Program-made: the position numbers and the translations under genes | NCBI RefSeq assembly: GCF_003993795.1 | Contig: NZ_RWKV01000008.1 | Coordinates: 1 to 64,000, forward strand | Direction of reading: 5' to 3' | Source of the DNA: Aquabacter cavernae | GTDB taxonomy: Bacteria; Pseudomonadota; Alphaproteobacteria; Rhizobiales; Xanthobacteraceae | Length of the DNA: 64,000 nucleotides | Notes under the pieces: model-generated | Database searches by the model: none | The model's input: only the letters and a program-made list of their open reading frames with translations | Told to the model about the DNA's origin: nothing | In this document: positions 58,001 to 64,000 of the stretch, one piece after another | Layout: each line of letters starts with the position of its first letter | How positions within the stretch are numbered: the stretch's first letter is position 1

Positions 58001-61000
58001 AGCACCCTGGGCGCCAATGCCGCCGGCCTGTTCGCCCAGTCCGTGGGGGGCGGCGGTGGAGCGGGCGGAGCCAGCACGGTGAATGCCAGCAACAGCAGCT
58101 ATGCGCTGTCCTTCGGCCTTGGCGGATCGGGCGGCGGAGGCGGCGCGGGCGGCGAGGTCACGGTGACGGCCAATGCGGCGATCACCACCCAGGGTGTGCT
58201 GGGCTATGGCGTGCTGGCACAGTCCGTGGGCGGCGGCGGCGGAACGGCGGGTGCCTCGACCAGCGGAGCCTCGGGCGGATCGGACGCCTCCTTCAGCATG
58301 GCGCTCGGCGGCAGTGCCGGCAGTGGCCAGACCGGCGCCGCCGTGAGTGTGACAACGGTAGGGACGATCACCACCTCGGGCGCCGCAGCGATGGCGATCA
58401 TCGCCCAGTCCATCGGTGGCGGTGGAGGTATCGGCGCCGCCAGTTCGTCCACCTTCAGCAGTGATGGCGTCAGCGGAACACTCACTTTGGCGGGGACAGG
58501 CGGCAGCGGCAATGATGGCGGGAGCGTCACGGTTTCGGCTGCCGGCCTCGCGACCTCCGGTACCGCCGCTTTCGGCATTCTCGCCCAGTCCATCGGAGGC
58601 GGCGGCGGTGTCGCAAGCGTAGGCACAAGTTCGGGCATGACGAGCGGTTTCGCCACGACCTTGGGCGGCTCGAGCAGTGGCGCGGGCGGCACGGTCAACG
58701 TGTCCACCTCCGGACCCATCTCCACCACCGGCAACGGGGCGATCGGCATCCTGGCGCAAAGCATCGGCGGCGGCGGTGGCGTCGCGAATGGGGGCGGCAG
58801 CATTACCTTCGCCGGCCCCTTGACGACCTCCGATGGCGGCAGCGTCACGGTCACGGTGGGAGGTTCAGTGACCACCACCGGCACCAATGCGGTGGGCGTT
58901 CTCGCTCAGTCTATCGGCGGCGGTGGTGGTGTGGCCGTCTCGGACGGACAGGCGACCAATTGGACCTACTCGGACGGCACAGGTACGGGCGGGGCGGTGA
59001 CGGTCAATGTCAGCGCTTCCATCAGCACCAGCGGCGCGGGCGCCTATGGCGTCATCGCCCAGTCCGTGAGCGGGGGCGGCGGCCTCGTCATGAACGGCAC
59101 CACCATGGACCTGGTGAACGGCGCCAATGTGCTGGTGAACGGCAATGCCCTCATCTCCGGCAAGGCGGCGGTCTATGTGCTGGAAGGCGGCTCGGTCAGC
59201 GCCAGCGGAGTGGGCGGCACCGGCATCTCGGCCCAAGGCAATGGCGATCCCATCATCATGCTCGCCCCCGGAACCCGCGTCACTGGCGGCCCCTCGGGCA
59301 CCGCCATCGTCAGCGACGGCACCGAGACCTACATCACCTCCTACGGCGCCATCTCCACCCTGGACGGGGCGGACGGGCTGGCCATCCGCACCAGCACAGG
59401 CTTCGCGCAGATCGTCAATGGCGGCAGCCTCATCGGCAATCTGGCGCTCACGCCGGGCGCCGCCAACAGCGTGTCGAACCTTGCGAGCGGAACCCTTTGG
59501 GCGGGATCCTCGCTCGATCTCGGCGGGGCGGGCAATGGGCTGACCAACGCGGGCACGTTGCGCAGCGCCTTCCCCACGCTCGGCGCCACCACGCTGAACG
59601 GCTCGCTGGTGCAGACGGCGAGCGGCGTGCTGGCGATCCGGGCCGACCAGCTCTCGGGCCAGTCCGACCGTTTCCTGGTCGCGGGCGATGCCCGCCTCTC
59701 GGGCGGGGTGCTGGGCATCATCTACAATCCCGGCCGCGCCATGCCGGGCCATTTTGACACGCCGTTCCTGTCGGTCGGGGGCACACTTTCAACCGACAAT
59801 CTGGTGGCGCTCGGCGACACGGCGATCCTGGATTTCTCGCTGGCCAATATCGCCGGGGGCCTCAGCCTTGGCACCACCATCGACTTCACCCCGTTCGGCT
59901 TGTCCAAACGGGGCCTTGCGGTGGGGACGCTGATCGGGGAGATCCAGACGCGCGGCTCCTCGGCCCTGTTCGAGACCATCGTGCCGGCGTTGCTGCAGGT
60001 GACCACGGTGGCAGGTCTGGAACAGAGCTATGGTACGGTGGGGGGCGGCGCCGTCTCCATGGTGCCCACCACCATGATCAATGCGGCCTCGGCGACGCTC
60101 ATGGGCATCACCACGCAGATGGACTTGTGGCGCAGCGGGCTGCGCCCGGCCTCCACGGCGCTCGGCTACGCCGTCCCGGCGAGCGGGGGCACAAGCGGCT
60201 CAAGCGCGGAATCGAGCGAGAGCGCCGCGAGCGGCGGACGCTTCTTCTGGGGCGCGCCCATGGCGAGCCTGACCACGGGCGGGGGCCTGTCGGGCTCCAG
60301 CATCGGCGGCATGGCGGGACTGGACGGGGTGGTGGACAGCCTGCCGCTGCTGGCGGGCGCGGCGCTCAGCTTCTCAACCTCAAGCCTTGCCACCAACGCC
60401 TATGGGGCAGACGTGTCCACCAGCTATGGCAGCCTCAGCCTCTACGGCCTGTATGAAGCCGGCCCGGCCTATGTGTCGGCCACCGTGACGGCAGGTTACG
60501 GCAGCGCGAACTTCAGCCGCAACCTCTACAATATCGGCCTCAACCTTGCGACCGACAGCGGGCTGGACGGCTGGATCCTGGGCGGGCGGATCGAGGCGGG
60601 CTACAGCTTCCCGCTGGGCACGAGCGGCGCCAACCTGACCCCGTTCGTGGCCTTCCAGCCGATCCAGCTCTGGCTGGGCTCGGGTTCGGAAATGTTCACG
60701 CTGGGGCCGGGCATCCAGTATGGCGCGACCTCCATCACCGCGCTGCCGCTCTATCTCGGGGTGCAGATCGACGGCATCTGGACGGCCAGCAACGGGCGGC
60801 AGATCGCGCCCTATCTGCGAGCGGCGTGGATGCACGATTTCAGCCCCGACCGGGACGTGCCGCGTTCGTTCGCCGAACTGCCCAACCTGTCCTTCTCGGG
60901 CACCGCCATCCCGACCCTGAGCAATGCGGCGGATCTGCATGCGGGCCTGCAGTTCCTCGCCAGTCCGAACACCGCGTTGTCGGCGAGCCTGGATGCCCAG

Positions 61001-61057
61001 ATTTCCGAGACCTATTCCACGTTCGGCGCCTCCGCCAGCTTCCGGGTGAGGTGGTGA
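52001..61057 (+). CDS. Giant glycine-rich autotransporter (type Va)
   Basis: 3018 residues. The start at 52001 gives a signal peptide (basic MVRPTLFSRKRP, hydrophobic LSLPVLMSSVAVCA, cleavage near AAAQ). The passenger (about 220-2355) contains 33 copies of a unit whose core is G-I-x-A-Q-S-(I/V)-G-G-G-G-G, spaced about 65 residues apart, each followed by a SLGGSGGxGGxGGxVTV strand and a TSG turn; a right-handed beta-helix is expected. A short autochaperone-like region ends near 2740. The last ~260 residues (from RFFWGAPMASL) are the outer-membrane beta-barrel, ending in the aromatic residue of SFRVRW. It will be surface-exposed; adhesin or biofilm function is inferred from the family. Confidence 0.88.
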   Translation: MVRPTLFSRKRPTVSGTLRLSLPVLMSSVAVCALTDPAAAQTPAPTAPSIGPIMYNFSPSPPASNGFSGQNAPVSCAYTPYEGTPGSPSTAAGVNFPYSLSSGGPFDATLVVAVVTGGEGGAGGSGGSCYGGSPGGPGGIGDAVSIGIDTPAGSYTFNYSGIVMVSQGGQGGDGGSTSSLSFKGGAGGDGGNGGPVTVTITNNVTLATVLPDAYGIWAQSVGGQGGNGGNENSSISSGNGGTAGAGGTGGTVTITSSANVSSQQATAIFAQSIGGNGGGGGSTAGWFGGVSGGGGYGGDSGNVAVTLNGLPNPDWSNTAASNVSPYLADSITVSTGGNGSYGIYAQSVGGGGGNAGVAAGLTALGGSGGPASYGGTVSVVSYAQISTSGASSPGIFAQSVGGAGGAGGMAFGGAPVAIGGSGGEGGDGDGVTVANYGTICTGGSCSGASPPSDSAGGAFGILAQSIGGGGGAGGFGLSASASLVAGTAFTVGGTGGSGGDGATVSIVNTGSITTQEINSTAILAQSIGGGGGTGGGAVAISLSLTAGASISHGGSGGSGGGADAVTVNCTSGDAGANYGAACTNSGALMLEWFSPGTISTNGTGSAGIVAQSIGGGGGHGGYSVSLSGTEAAAFSLAVGGSGGTGGNGGNVFAGTGGVGIVTSGSDSPGVVAQSIGGGGGNAGASIAGSISEGASVALALGTTGGSGGYGSTAAAVNQGSTITTTGDRSPGLLAQSIGGGGGNGGAAISAGASQVAAVNLALGGTGGDGGSGGWAYAYNDTNSGPAGPTDITTSGYQSSAIAVQSIGGGGGNGGYTTSLTLSLGPGLGASIGGLGGSGNYSNTVFIENAGGALTASGGGAAIILGQSIGGGGGNGGFAASGNASLGGAATLAVGGSGGAGSSANTVSITNYGALVSPGTVSGSKSGAAIYGNAPGILGQSIGGGGGSGGFAVGGSVSGQGTASLEVGGSGGSGGAGAAVTIDNYNSITLFGPLSGGIVAQSLGGAGGTGGFAVAEGLSSGVGATTTIGGGAGSGGTSGAVTINQVNGAITTSGDQSPAIIAQSIGGSGGSGGWDIAASLASGGAASVGLGGSGGFGGFGGQVTVSVDGALSTYGLISPGILAQSIGGSGGSGGFSAGAAVSVIFAADMSLAGNGGTGGGSGSVAVTSSAQITTNFDQSIGILAQSIGGNGGTGGFAIGGSGSTGGGDAKLSVGGSATPGGSGGSGQAAGSVTVTAADIITSGYLSAGILAQSIGGAGGNGGSSRAFSTSGVSDSTDGAAASVALGGSGAAGGNGSSVSVTQIGTIWTGYSGGVSDQSPGILAQSIGGSGGNGGSADANAASTTASVALAIGGSGAEGGNGGGVTVLSNPAGGGGITTTGMHASAIVAQSIGAGGGNGGWTQATGSSNDYAAGIAIGGFGLGGGGAWAVSVTSGGALTTSGALSYGILAQSIGGGGGNGGAASSTTSAGQGEELQGGVTSVAGAGAGQTASTVSSAVSGTSGSGPQNGSSNAANGIAAALTIGGFAGQGGAGWSVNVQSNSSIATTGDQSTGIFAQSVGGGGGSGGSSSTNASGSSYAASFSLGGGGNSGGAGGDVSVGANNSIQTTGLQAAGIFAQSVGGGGGFGGSSSSTASSGGQAALGMSIGGSGGTGGAGGTVTVILMASSIINTVGPNAAGIFAQSVGGGGGAGASSSAASSAPGASSSGGSTSSATGSLSGSASGSSTSSAAGQSGGESGAQSGTNGGYSLAMSLGGSGGTAGDGSTVWITNEYGIFTGFSLASGTRSLVPADNSPAIFAQSVGGGGGNGGASTTNSSAGEYSGSLALGGNGTAGGAGGSVTVNTIGTLQTTGVNSAGVFAQSVGNGGGNGGSSTTTSSSGGALSLALGLGGSSSGGGGGGAVSVTVNTSGAFQNDPGISTQGFNSHGIFAQSVGGGGGSGGVLVSAATGPSSTGGSGSSSSSASSTSTSASTTDGVALALGLGGSGSAGGAGGTVQVTSNAQISTLGANAAGLFAQSVGGGGGAGGASTVNASNSSYALSFGLGGSGGGGGAGGEVTVTANAAITTQGVLGYGVLAQSVGGGGGTAGASTSGASGGSDASFSMALGGSAGSGQTGAAVSVTTVGTITTSGAAAMAIIAQSIGGGGGIGAASSSTFSSDGVSGTLTLAGTGGSGNDGGSVTVSAAGLATSGTAAFGILAQSIGGGGGVASVGTSSGMTSGFATTLGGSSSGAGGTVNVSTSGPISTTGNGAIGILAQSIGGGGGVANGGGSITFAGPLTTSDGGSVTVTVGGSVTTTGTNAVGVLAQSIGGGGGVAVSDGQATNWTYSDGTGTGGAVTVNVSASISTSGAGAYGVIAQSVSGGGGLVMNGTTMDLVNGANVLVNGNALISGKAAVYVLEGGSVSASGVGGTGISAQGNGDPIIMLAPGTRVTGGPSGTAIVSDGTETYITSYGAISTLDGADGLAIRTSTGFAQIVNGGSLIGNLALTPGAANSVSNLASGTLWAGSSLDLGGAGNGLTNAGTLRSAFPTLGATTLNGSLVQTASGVLAIRADQLSGQSDRFLVAGDARLSGGVLGIIYNPGRAMPGHFDTPFLSVGGTLSTDNLVALGDTAILDFSLANIAGGLSLGTTIDFTPFGLSKRGLAVGTLIGEIQTRGSSALFETIVPALLQVTTVAGLEQSYGTVGGGAVSMVPTTMINAASATLMGITTQMDLWRSGLRPASTALGYAVPASGGTSGSSAESSESAASGGRFFWGAPMASLTTGGGLSGSSIGGMAGLDGVVDSLPLLAGAALSFSTSSLATNAYGADVSTSYGSLSLYGLYEAGPAYVSATVTAGYGSANFSRNLYNIGLNLATDSGLDGWILGGRIEAGYSFPLGTSGANLTPFVAFQPIQLWLGSGSEMFTLGPGIQYGATSITALPLYLGVQIDGIWTASNGRQIAPYLRAAWMHDFSPDRDVPRSFAELPNLSFSGTAIPTLSNAADLHAGLQFLASPNTALSASLDAQISETYSTFGASASFRVRW

Positions 61058-61260
61058 GCTACGGAGCGGCGCATGCACAGCGCGAGGCCGTACTCACCCT
61101 TCTGATGCGGCACATGGGCTTGCTGAACGACAAGGTGAGGGGGCAGGGCGATGCCGATAATCCGCTCCCCCTGTTGATCCGTGAGGTGCAGGGCAATGCG
61201 ATCCGGCCGGTGCCGACGCCCATGCTGGAGCACGAGGACTGCGTGTGGCCGGTTCAGTGA
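61054..61260 (+). CDS. Small protein translationally coupled to the autotransporter
   Basis: 68 residues, GTG start overlapping the autotransporter stop (GTGA). The protein (MSYGAAHAQREAVLTLLMRH...MLEHEDCVWPVQ) is soluble, has no signal peptide and one cysteine near the end. Later ATGs at 61105 and 61114 are alternatives. The family is unknown. The four-base overlap and the terminator that follows argue that it is a genuine gene. Confidence 0.5.
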   Translation: MSYGAAHAQREAVLTLLMRHMGLLNDKVRGQGDADNPLPLLIREVQGNAIRPVPTPMLEHEDCVWPVQ

Positions 61261-61619
61261 CCGGTGTCAGCGTGCCAGTGAGATGGGGCCGTCCTTCGGC
61301 GGCGGCCCTTTTCTTTTTGCCCGCCTTACAGCGCTTTCGTTCACCGCCGCCCGCAGCAATTCGCTGCAAGCCAATGCCTGCGGGTGAGTTTAGCGATTGG
61401 GTTGGATATCCCTGACAATCAAAAGTCAGAGCAATATCAATAGCTCATGATTGGCTATTGGTGGAGCCGAGGTCCACCAAACTGAACTATCCTGACGCGT
61501 CTTAGCCCATCAATGACCCGTTGAAAACAGGCGTTTTCCAGCCCCCTTCCTATCCCGAACATTCTTGACCTATCCCCGGAGCGCAGTACGTTGTTGGGGT
61601 GAATGTTGGGGTGCACCGC
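61261..61619. other. Gene-free junction between autotransporter unit and integrase
   Basis: From left to right: the intrinsic terminator at 61285-61318, then AT-richer sequence (61380-61600) with several short dyads, for example GGTGGA-GCCGAGG-TCCACC near 61459-61478 and ATAGC/GCTAT near 61440. Two 10-bp direct repeats TGTTGGGGTG lie at 61592-61601 and 61604-61613. The left attachment site of the integrated element is probably here, but its core cannot be identified without the right end. Confidence 0.5.
61285..61318 (+). terminator. Intrinsic terminator of the autotransporter unit
   Basis: GGGCCG (61286-61291) pairs with CGGCCC (61303-61308), with additional GG/CC pairs inside, followed by TTTTCTTTTT (61309-61318). 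It lies 25 bases after the small coupled gene. Confidence 0.8.
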
Positions 61620-62843
61620 ATGGCGAGGCAGATAAACAAGCTGACTGCGAGGTCGGTGGCGGCGCTCAGCAAGCCGGGCCGACACTCCGATGGCGGCGGC
61701 CTCTATCTTGTGGTCGAGCCCAAGGGTGCAAAGCGCTGGGTGTTCCTTTTCCGCTGGAGCGGCAAACTCAAGGAAATGGGTTTCGGCGGTGTCAGCGCGG
61801 TATCGCTGGCGAATGCGCGGGAGAAAGCGGCTACCGCTCGTAAGGTTCTTGACGCTGGCCGCAACCCCATTGAGGTCCGCAAGGCCGCCGCTTCGGAAGA
61901 GGCTGCACGAATCACGTTCGGGACATTTGCCGATCAACTCGTGGACGACATCAAGTCGGGCTTTAGGAACGAGAAGCACCGCTGGCAGTGGAAGCACACC
62001 CTTGAGGTCTATGCGGCTAAGCTGCGCGAAGTCCCCCTTGATGAAGTGAGCACGGAGAAGGTTCTGGAGGTGTTGCAGCCTCTTTGGCAGAGCAAGCAGG
62101 AAACAGCCTCTCGCCTCCGTGGCCGCATCGAACGCGTGCTTGATGCAGCGAAGGCGAAGGGGCTGCGCTCCGGGGAGAATCCCGCTCGCTGGCGAGGTCA
62201 TTTGGATGCCCTGTTGCCGAGCCGGAAGAAGCTCCAGCGTGGCCACCATCCCGCGATGCCATACGCCGAAGTTCCAGCCTTCATTCAAGAGCTTCGGGAG
62301 CGGAGCGCGGTCGCTGCCTTGATGATGGAGTTCGCCATTCTCAGCGCAAGCCGCACCGGAGAGGTTGTCGGGGCCAAATGGTCCGAGATTGATCGCAAGG
62401 CGAGGGTCTGGACCGTTCCGCCGGAGCGCATGAAGGCAGGTAAAGAACACCGGGTGCCTCTTGGGCCGCGTGCTCTGGAGATTCTTGCCACCGTCGAACC
62501 TCTGCGCGCCGAAGGTGATTACGTGTTTCCCGGCCCGAGAAAGGGCAAGCCCTTTTCCAACATGGCGATGCTCGCCCTTCTGAAAAAGCGCATGGAGCGG
62601 CCAGACATCACCGTGCACGGCTTCCGTTCGTCGTTCCGGGATTGGGCTGGTGAGTGCACGAGCTTCCCGCGCGAAGTGGCGGAGGCTGCCTTGGCTCACG
62701 TTGTCGGCGATGAGGTCGAGCGAGCCTATCGCCGTGGCGACGCCCTGGAGAAGCGGCGGAACTTGATGTTGGCTTGGGAGGAATTCATTACGAGCGCGAA
62801 CACGGACGATAAGGTCGTCCCGCTGCGCGTCGCAGGGGACTGA
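61620..62843 (+). CDS. int: Tyrosine recombinase / phage-type integrase (P4 family)
   Basis: 407 residues. The N-terminal DUF4102-like domain (KLTARSVAALSKPGRHSDGGGLYLVV) is followed by a SAM-like core-binding domain. The catalytic domain has Arg in ILSASRTGEV (about 244), HGFRSSFRDWAGE (His333, Arg336), and His and Tyr in ALAHVVGDEVERAYRRGD. It would catalyse site-specific integration and excision. The ATG at 61620 gives the usual MARQINKLTA start; an in-frame GTG at 61599 lies inside the direct repeats. It opens an integrated element that extends beyond the window. Confidence 0.95.
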   Translation: MARQINKLTARSVAALSKPGRHSDGGGLYLVVEPKGAKRWVFLFRWSGKLKEMGFGGVSAVSLANAREKAATARKVLDAGRNPIEVRKAAASEEAARITFGTFADQLVDDIKSGFRNEKHRWQWKHTLEVYAAKLREVPLDEVSTEKVLEVLQPLWQSKQETASRLRGRIERVLDAAKAKGLRSGENPARWRGHLDALLPSRKKLQRGHHPAMPYAEVPAFIQELRERSAVAALMMEFAILSASRTGEVVGAKWSEIDRKARVWTVPPERMKAGKEHRVPLGPRALEILATVEPLRAEGDYVFPGPRKGKPFSNMAMLALLKKRMERPDITVHGFRSSFRDWAGECTSFPREVAEAALAHVVGDEVERAYRRGDALEKRRNLMLAWEEFITSANTDDKVVPLRVAGD

Positions 62844-62966
62844 GATTCGAATAGCGGCGGGAATCCTGCCGCCAACAAGCTGCGCAAGGATAGGCCGGCC
62901 AGCCGACAAGTCGGGTCGCACCCCCGATTTCCTTGTGCCCCACAGGGTGCAGGCTCGGTGCGAGCT

Positions 62967-63722
62967 ATGACCAAAGACATTGAATTCGACGACGAACGAG
63001 AAACTATGGAAATAGAGCGAGCAAAGGCTATAGCCGTTTGCGAGCTAGCAAAAGATTGGAAGATTTTATATGCGGCGATGAGGGCTGCGCAGCGGAAGCG
63101 TGATAGCGCGGTAAAACTTGGTTCACCGCCCATACATCCGGCAGAAATGTACGATAGAGGTTTAAGAGATTTTGAAAGATGGCTTTCTAATTCGGAGAAG
63201 GTTGTCGAAGATAGATTTGAATTAGATATAAATGAAGGATCTATTACTGCATTTATATGCCCTTATGATCTTAATATTTTTGGAGAACAGTACCTATTGC
63301 CGCTTTCGGCGGGCGTACGACATGGCGCGTATGCTGTCGTTGGCGAGAAAGCTTATCAAGTTCGGGTGTGGACGGATGAATTCAATCGCTGGCTTGAGGC
63401 TGCTGACTCGGATGCGCTACTTGAAGGTCAAAGCTCCGTAGATGTGCCTGAGCGGGGCCGCCGAAGGAGATGGAGCGCGACATCCGAGGTGGCTGCTGCG
63501 GTCATTCTTGAGCTATATGGCGAGGATGCGAGCCGTAAGATGGCTGAAGATTACGTGTTCAAGCGCCAGCCTGTAGGACCGGGGATATCGTACCTCGGCC
63601 GAGAGCTTCAGCCGAAGATGGATGCTCGCCTTCCCCTTTATGCTCGTTCCACCGCAAACGCCTATGAGGAGCGCGCAAAAGCGGGGCTCGAACTGATTGC
63701 TAGCCGGCAGGACTTGGAATGA
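62967..63722 (+). CDS. Unknown cargo protein of the integrated element
   Basis: 251 residues from ATG 62967 (a GTG at 62958 is possible). No family is recognised. A helical N-terminal half (MTKDIEFDDERETMEIERAKAIA, then KILYAAMRAAQRKRD) is followed by a mixed region with FICPYDLNIFGEQY, a basic RGRRRRW patch and a helical tail. No signal peptide or membrane segment. GC is clearly lower than in the rest of the window, and codons such as TTA, AGA and ATA are frequent, consistent with recent transfer. Confidence 0.6.
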   Translation: MTKDIEFDDERETMEIERAKAIAVCELAKDWKILYAAMRAAQRKRDSAVKLGSPPIHPAEMYDRGLRDFERWLSNSEKVVEDRFELDINEGSITAFICPYDLNIFGEQYLLPLSAGVRHGAYAVVGEKAYQVRVWTDEFNRWLEAADSDALLEGQSSVDVPERGRRRRWSATSEVAAAVILELYGEDASRKMAEDYVFKRQPVGPGISYLGRELQPKMDARLPLYARSTANAYEERAKAGLELIASRQDLE

Positions 63723-63737
63723 CTTATCCACACTACG

Positions 63738-63796
63738 AGCCAAAGATAGGCCAAACTGGCCAGACCTAAGCCAAACCAGCCAGAGTAAGGCCAGAG
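63738..63796. repeat. Iteron-like direct repeats before the AlpA-type gene
   Basis: Two ~20-base imperfect direct repeats abut each other, GCCAAACTGGCCAGACCTAA (63750-63769) and GCCAAACCAGCCAGAGTAA (63770-63788). Partial copies precede (GCCAAAG, 63739) and follow (GGCCAGAG, 63789-63796). TGGCCA is itself a dyad. Probably protein-binding sites for excision, replication or regulation of the element. Confidence 0.55.
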
Positions 63797-63886
63797 AAAC
63801 GCGGGGCATGTAGACATATATCTGTTTGAGCCCCCATCTTCGCGACAGTACCGGAGCGCATCAATGCTTCTGTATGGAAAGCGAGG

Positions 63887-64000
63887 ATGAATATGAATCA
63901 GTGCAGGTCATCCAGCATCGCGGACTTCAGTAAGCGCCATGGCTGGAGTCCGGTCACCACCTATCGATTAATCAAATCGGGCAGCCTGCGAGCCCGCAAG
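63887..64000 (+). CDS. AlpA/MerR-like DNA-binding protein, truncated by the window end
   Basis: 38 codons of an open gene: IADFSKRHGWSPVTTYRLIKSGSLRARK is the helix-turn-helix beginning of the AlpA/excisionase-type regulator family, which commonly controls integrase-linked elements. GCGAGGATG places a ribosome site (GAGG) close to the ATG; a second ATG two codons later has better spacing. The C-terminus lies outside the window. Confidence 0.65.
   Translation, partial: MNMNQCRSSSIADFSKRHGWSPVTTYRLIKSGSLRARK

Noticed and set aside
52300-59100. CRISPR array or tandem DNA satellite
   Set aside because: The regular repeats are coding: they keep one frame over 9 kb, vary at the DNA level and encode the AQS(I/V)G units.
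52178-59752. Long alternative frames across the autotransporter gene on both strands
   Set aside because: They come from the glycine-rich, high-GC repeats; composition is arginine/alanine/proline-rich and none has a start signal or family.
61459-61478. tRNA 3' end (minus-strand GGCTCCACCA) as the integration target
   Set aside because: The CCA-like end is part of a short hairpin, and no T-arm or acceptor pairing is found next to it; a tRNA cannot be supported.

Overview
The window is about 64 kb of high-GC DNA. Gene content and signals point to an alphaproteobacterium of the Rhizobiales, most like the Xanthobacteraceae (Xanthobacter/Azorhizobium-type). The evidence is an Irr-type iron box on the suf promoter, an lptC-lptA-lptB-rpoN cluster, an AccD without the usual zinc-finger cysteines, and palindromic intergenic repeats. 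The family-level assignment is an inference. Most of the window is chromosomal housekeeping; accessory DNA starts near 48.2 kb and is clear from about 50.3 kb to the end.

Left part (1-10 kb): the 3' end of a 5S rRNA and its terminator, then a sigma-54 activator facing a compact operon of an OsmC-like protein, an acyl-CoA-dehydrogenase-fold flavoprotein, a rubredoxin/NAD(P)H-reductase fusion and a persulfide-dioxygenase-type metallo-beta-lactamase protein. A perfect 16-bp palindrome and a consensus -24/-12 promoter lie between regulator and operon, so this looks like a self-contained, RpoN-dependent sulfur or thiol oxidation module. After it come an orphan Bug-type binding protein, an MgtC-like protein and an unusual fusion of an HdeD-like membrane domain to a putative permuted papain-fold domain.

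Middle (10-36 kb): accD-folC; rpoN, lptB, lptA, lptC and an RNase D on the minus strand; a secreted two-repeat CVNH protein; ilvD; a MarR regulator with an operator, followed by an mhq-like electrophile-detoxification set (glyoxalase-fold dioxygenase, carboxylesterase, OsmC peroxidase); an MFS exporter; a zinc-ribbon metallopeptidase; a Bcp peroxiredoxin; a large AsmA-like protein; tyrS with an in-frame low-GC palindromic insertion; a glycosyltransferase-like protein; anmK; an APC permease; an alpha/beta hydrolase.

Iron-sulfur and thiamine block (36-48 kb): a sigma-70 promoter overlapped downstream by a 15-bp Irr-box-like dyad drives cysteine desulfurase-sufB-sufC-sufD-sufS-sufT. A thiE-like gene, a TDT-family transporter and a TPP-riboswitch-controlled thiO-thiS-thiG operon follow, then a Nudix hydrolase.

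Accessory right end (48-64 kb): a polytopic membrane protein, a 36-bp inverted repeat fused to a coiled-coil coding fragment, an unrecognised winged-helix regulator, and a divergent 3018-residue autotransporter with 33 copies of an AQS(I/V)GGGGG motif and a tiny translationally coupled gene after it. A tyrosine integrase, an AT-richer unknown gene, an iteron-like repeat cluster and the start of an AlpA-type regulator mark the left end of an integrated element that runs off the window.
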